The notes under the pieces were generated by a model. That model saw only the letters and a program-made list of their open reading frames with translations. It was not told the DNA's origin and did no database searches. Below are positions 5,195-5,474 of a stretch of 5,474 nucleotides of DNA, in pieces. The DNA is from Planctomycetaceae bacterium (lineage in GTDB: Bacteria; Planctomycetota; Planctomycetia; Pirellulales; Thermoguttaceae): contig DOEZ01000141.1 of NCBI GenBank assembly GCA_003532715.1, positions 1 to 5,474 of the forward strand, in the 5' to 3' direction. How positions within the stretch are numbered: the stretch's first letter is position 1; every line of letters begins with the position of its first letter. Position numbers and translations under genes: made by a program.

Positions 5195-5474
5195 CTAATC
5201 TAGCGGCAACAGGTCGATGGTTGCCAGGGCTTCATCCTCGTTTTCGCCGTGCAGCCGCGCGACGAGGTGCGACCAAGCCAGCCGCCGCTGGAGCAGGAGC
5301 GACTCGCCGGTCGCCGTCTCGGCCAAGGCCGCATCGACGGCGGCCGCCTGTTCCGCCGAATCAAGGTCGACGGCCGTTGGTCGAGCGGCTGCCGCACCGA
5401 GCGACTCCTCCGGGGCGACGAGGCGCGCCCGACCGAGGATCGTCGCATCTCGAACAGGCTCGCGGATCGTCAGA
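5195..5474 (-). CDS. C-terminal 92 residues of an unrecognised minus-strand protein (truncated by window edge)
   Basis: Reading the minus strand from base 5473, a frame stays open for 92 codons and ends at TAG (complement of 5195-5197). The gene's start lies to the right of the window. The translation begins LTIREPVRDATILGRARL and ends EDEALATIDLLPLD. It is rich in alanine, leucine and acidic residues with a helical pattern (for example AEQAAAVDAALAE-like stretches) and a balanced composition. The competing ATG-initiated minus frame covering 5200-5448 is an arginine/serine/proline-rich shadow. I do not recognise the family. The conserved functional part is probably upstream. It is convergent with the phosphatase gene, 44 bases apart. 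Confidence 0.72.
   Translation of the reverse strand, partial: LTIREPVRDATILGRARLVAPEESLGAAAARPTAVDLDSAEQAAAVDAALAETATGESLLLQRRLAWSHLVARLHGENEDEALATIDLLPLD

Noticed and set aside
5200..5448. ATG-initiated minus-strand frame with a serine/arginine/proline-rich product
   Set aside because: Low-complexity composition. The frame ending at 5195 on the same strand is far more protein-like.

Overview
The window looks like chromosomal DNA of a planctomycete, most likely in or near the Pirellulales. It is GC-rich. It holds a DUF1559 pseudopilin-like protein with the FTLVELLV...LLLPAVQAAREAARR signature, a secreted protein that ends in a dockerin domain followed directly by a PEP-CTERM-type tail, and a Tat-exported Gfo/Idh/MocA oxidoreductase. 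That combination is very typical of Planctomycetota. The taxon is inferred from gene content, not from a marker gene.

Layout: bases 1-131 are the last 42 codons of an unrecognised plus-strand gene whose start lies outside the window. A 248-base non-coding stretch follows. The DUF1559 gene is at 380-1192. The next 236-base intergenic region (1193-1428) carries two inverted copies (26 of 29 bases paired) of a short REP-like palindromic element with another small hairpin between them. The dockerin/PEP-CTERM protein is at 1429-2712. A 156-base leader (2713-2868) holds a plausible extended -10 promoter, a strong two-part hairpin and a good ribosome binding site in front of the Gfo/Idh/MocA gene (2869-4218). 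After 53 bases comes a HAD-IIA (NagD-type) phosphatase (4272-5150), which could be cotranscribed with it. A convergent minus-strand gene, cut by the right edge, ends at 5195. A GC-rich hairpin sits in the 44-base gap between the two stops.

How the genes relate: the first two complete genes encode envelope or secreted proteins with no enzyme signature. The third and fourth encode an exported sugar/polyol-type oxidoreductase and a cytoplasmic phosphatase. They do not form an obvious pathway, and I see no mobile element, CRISPR array, defence system, tRNA or rRNA. I found no convincing new multi-gene system. The items most worth a second look are the paired REP-like element, the structured leader of the oxidoreductase gene, and the two edge-truncated genes, which have no start codon inside the window and are easily missed.
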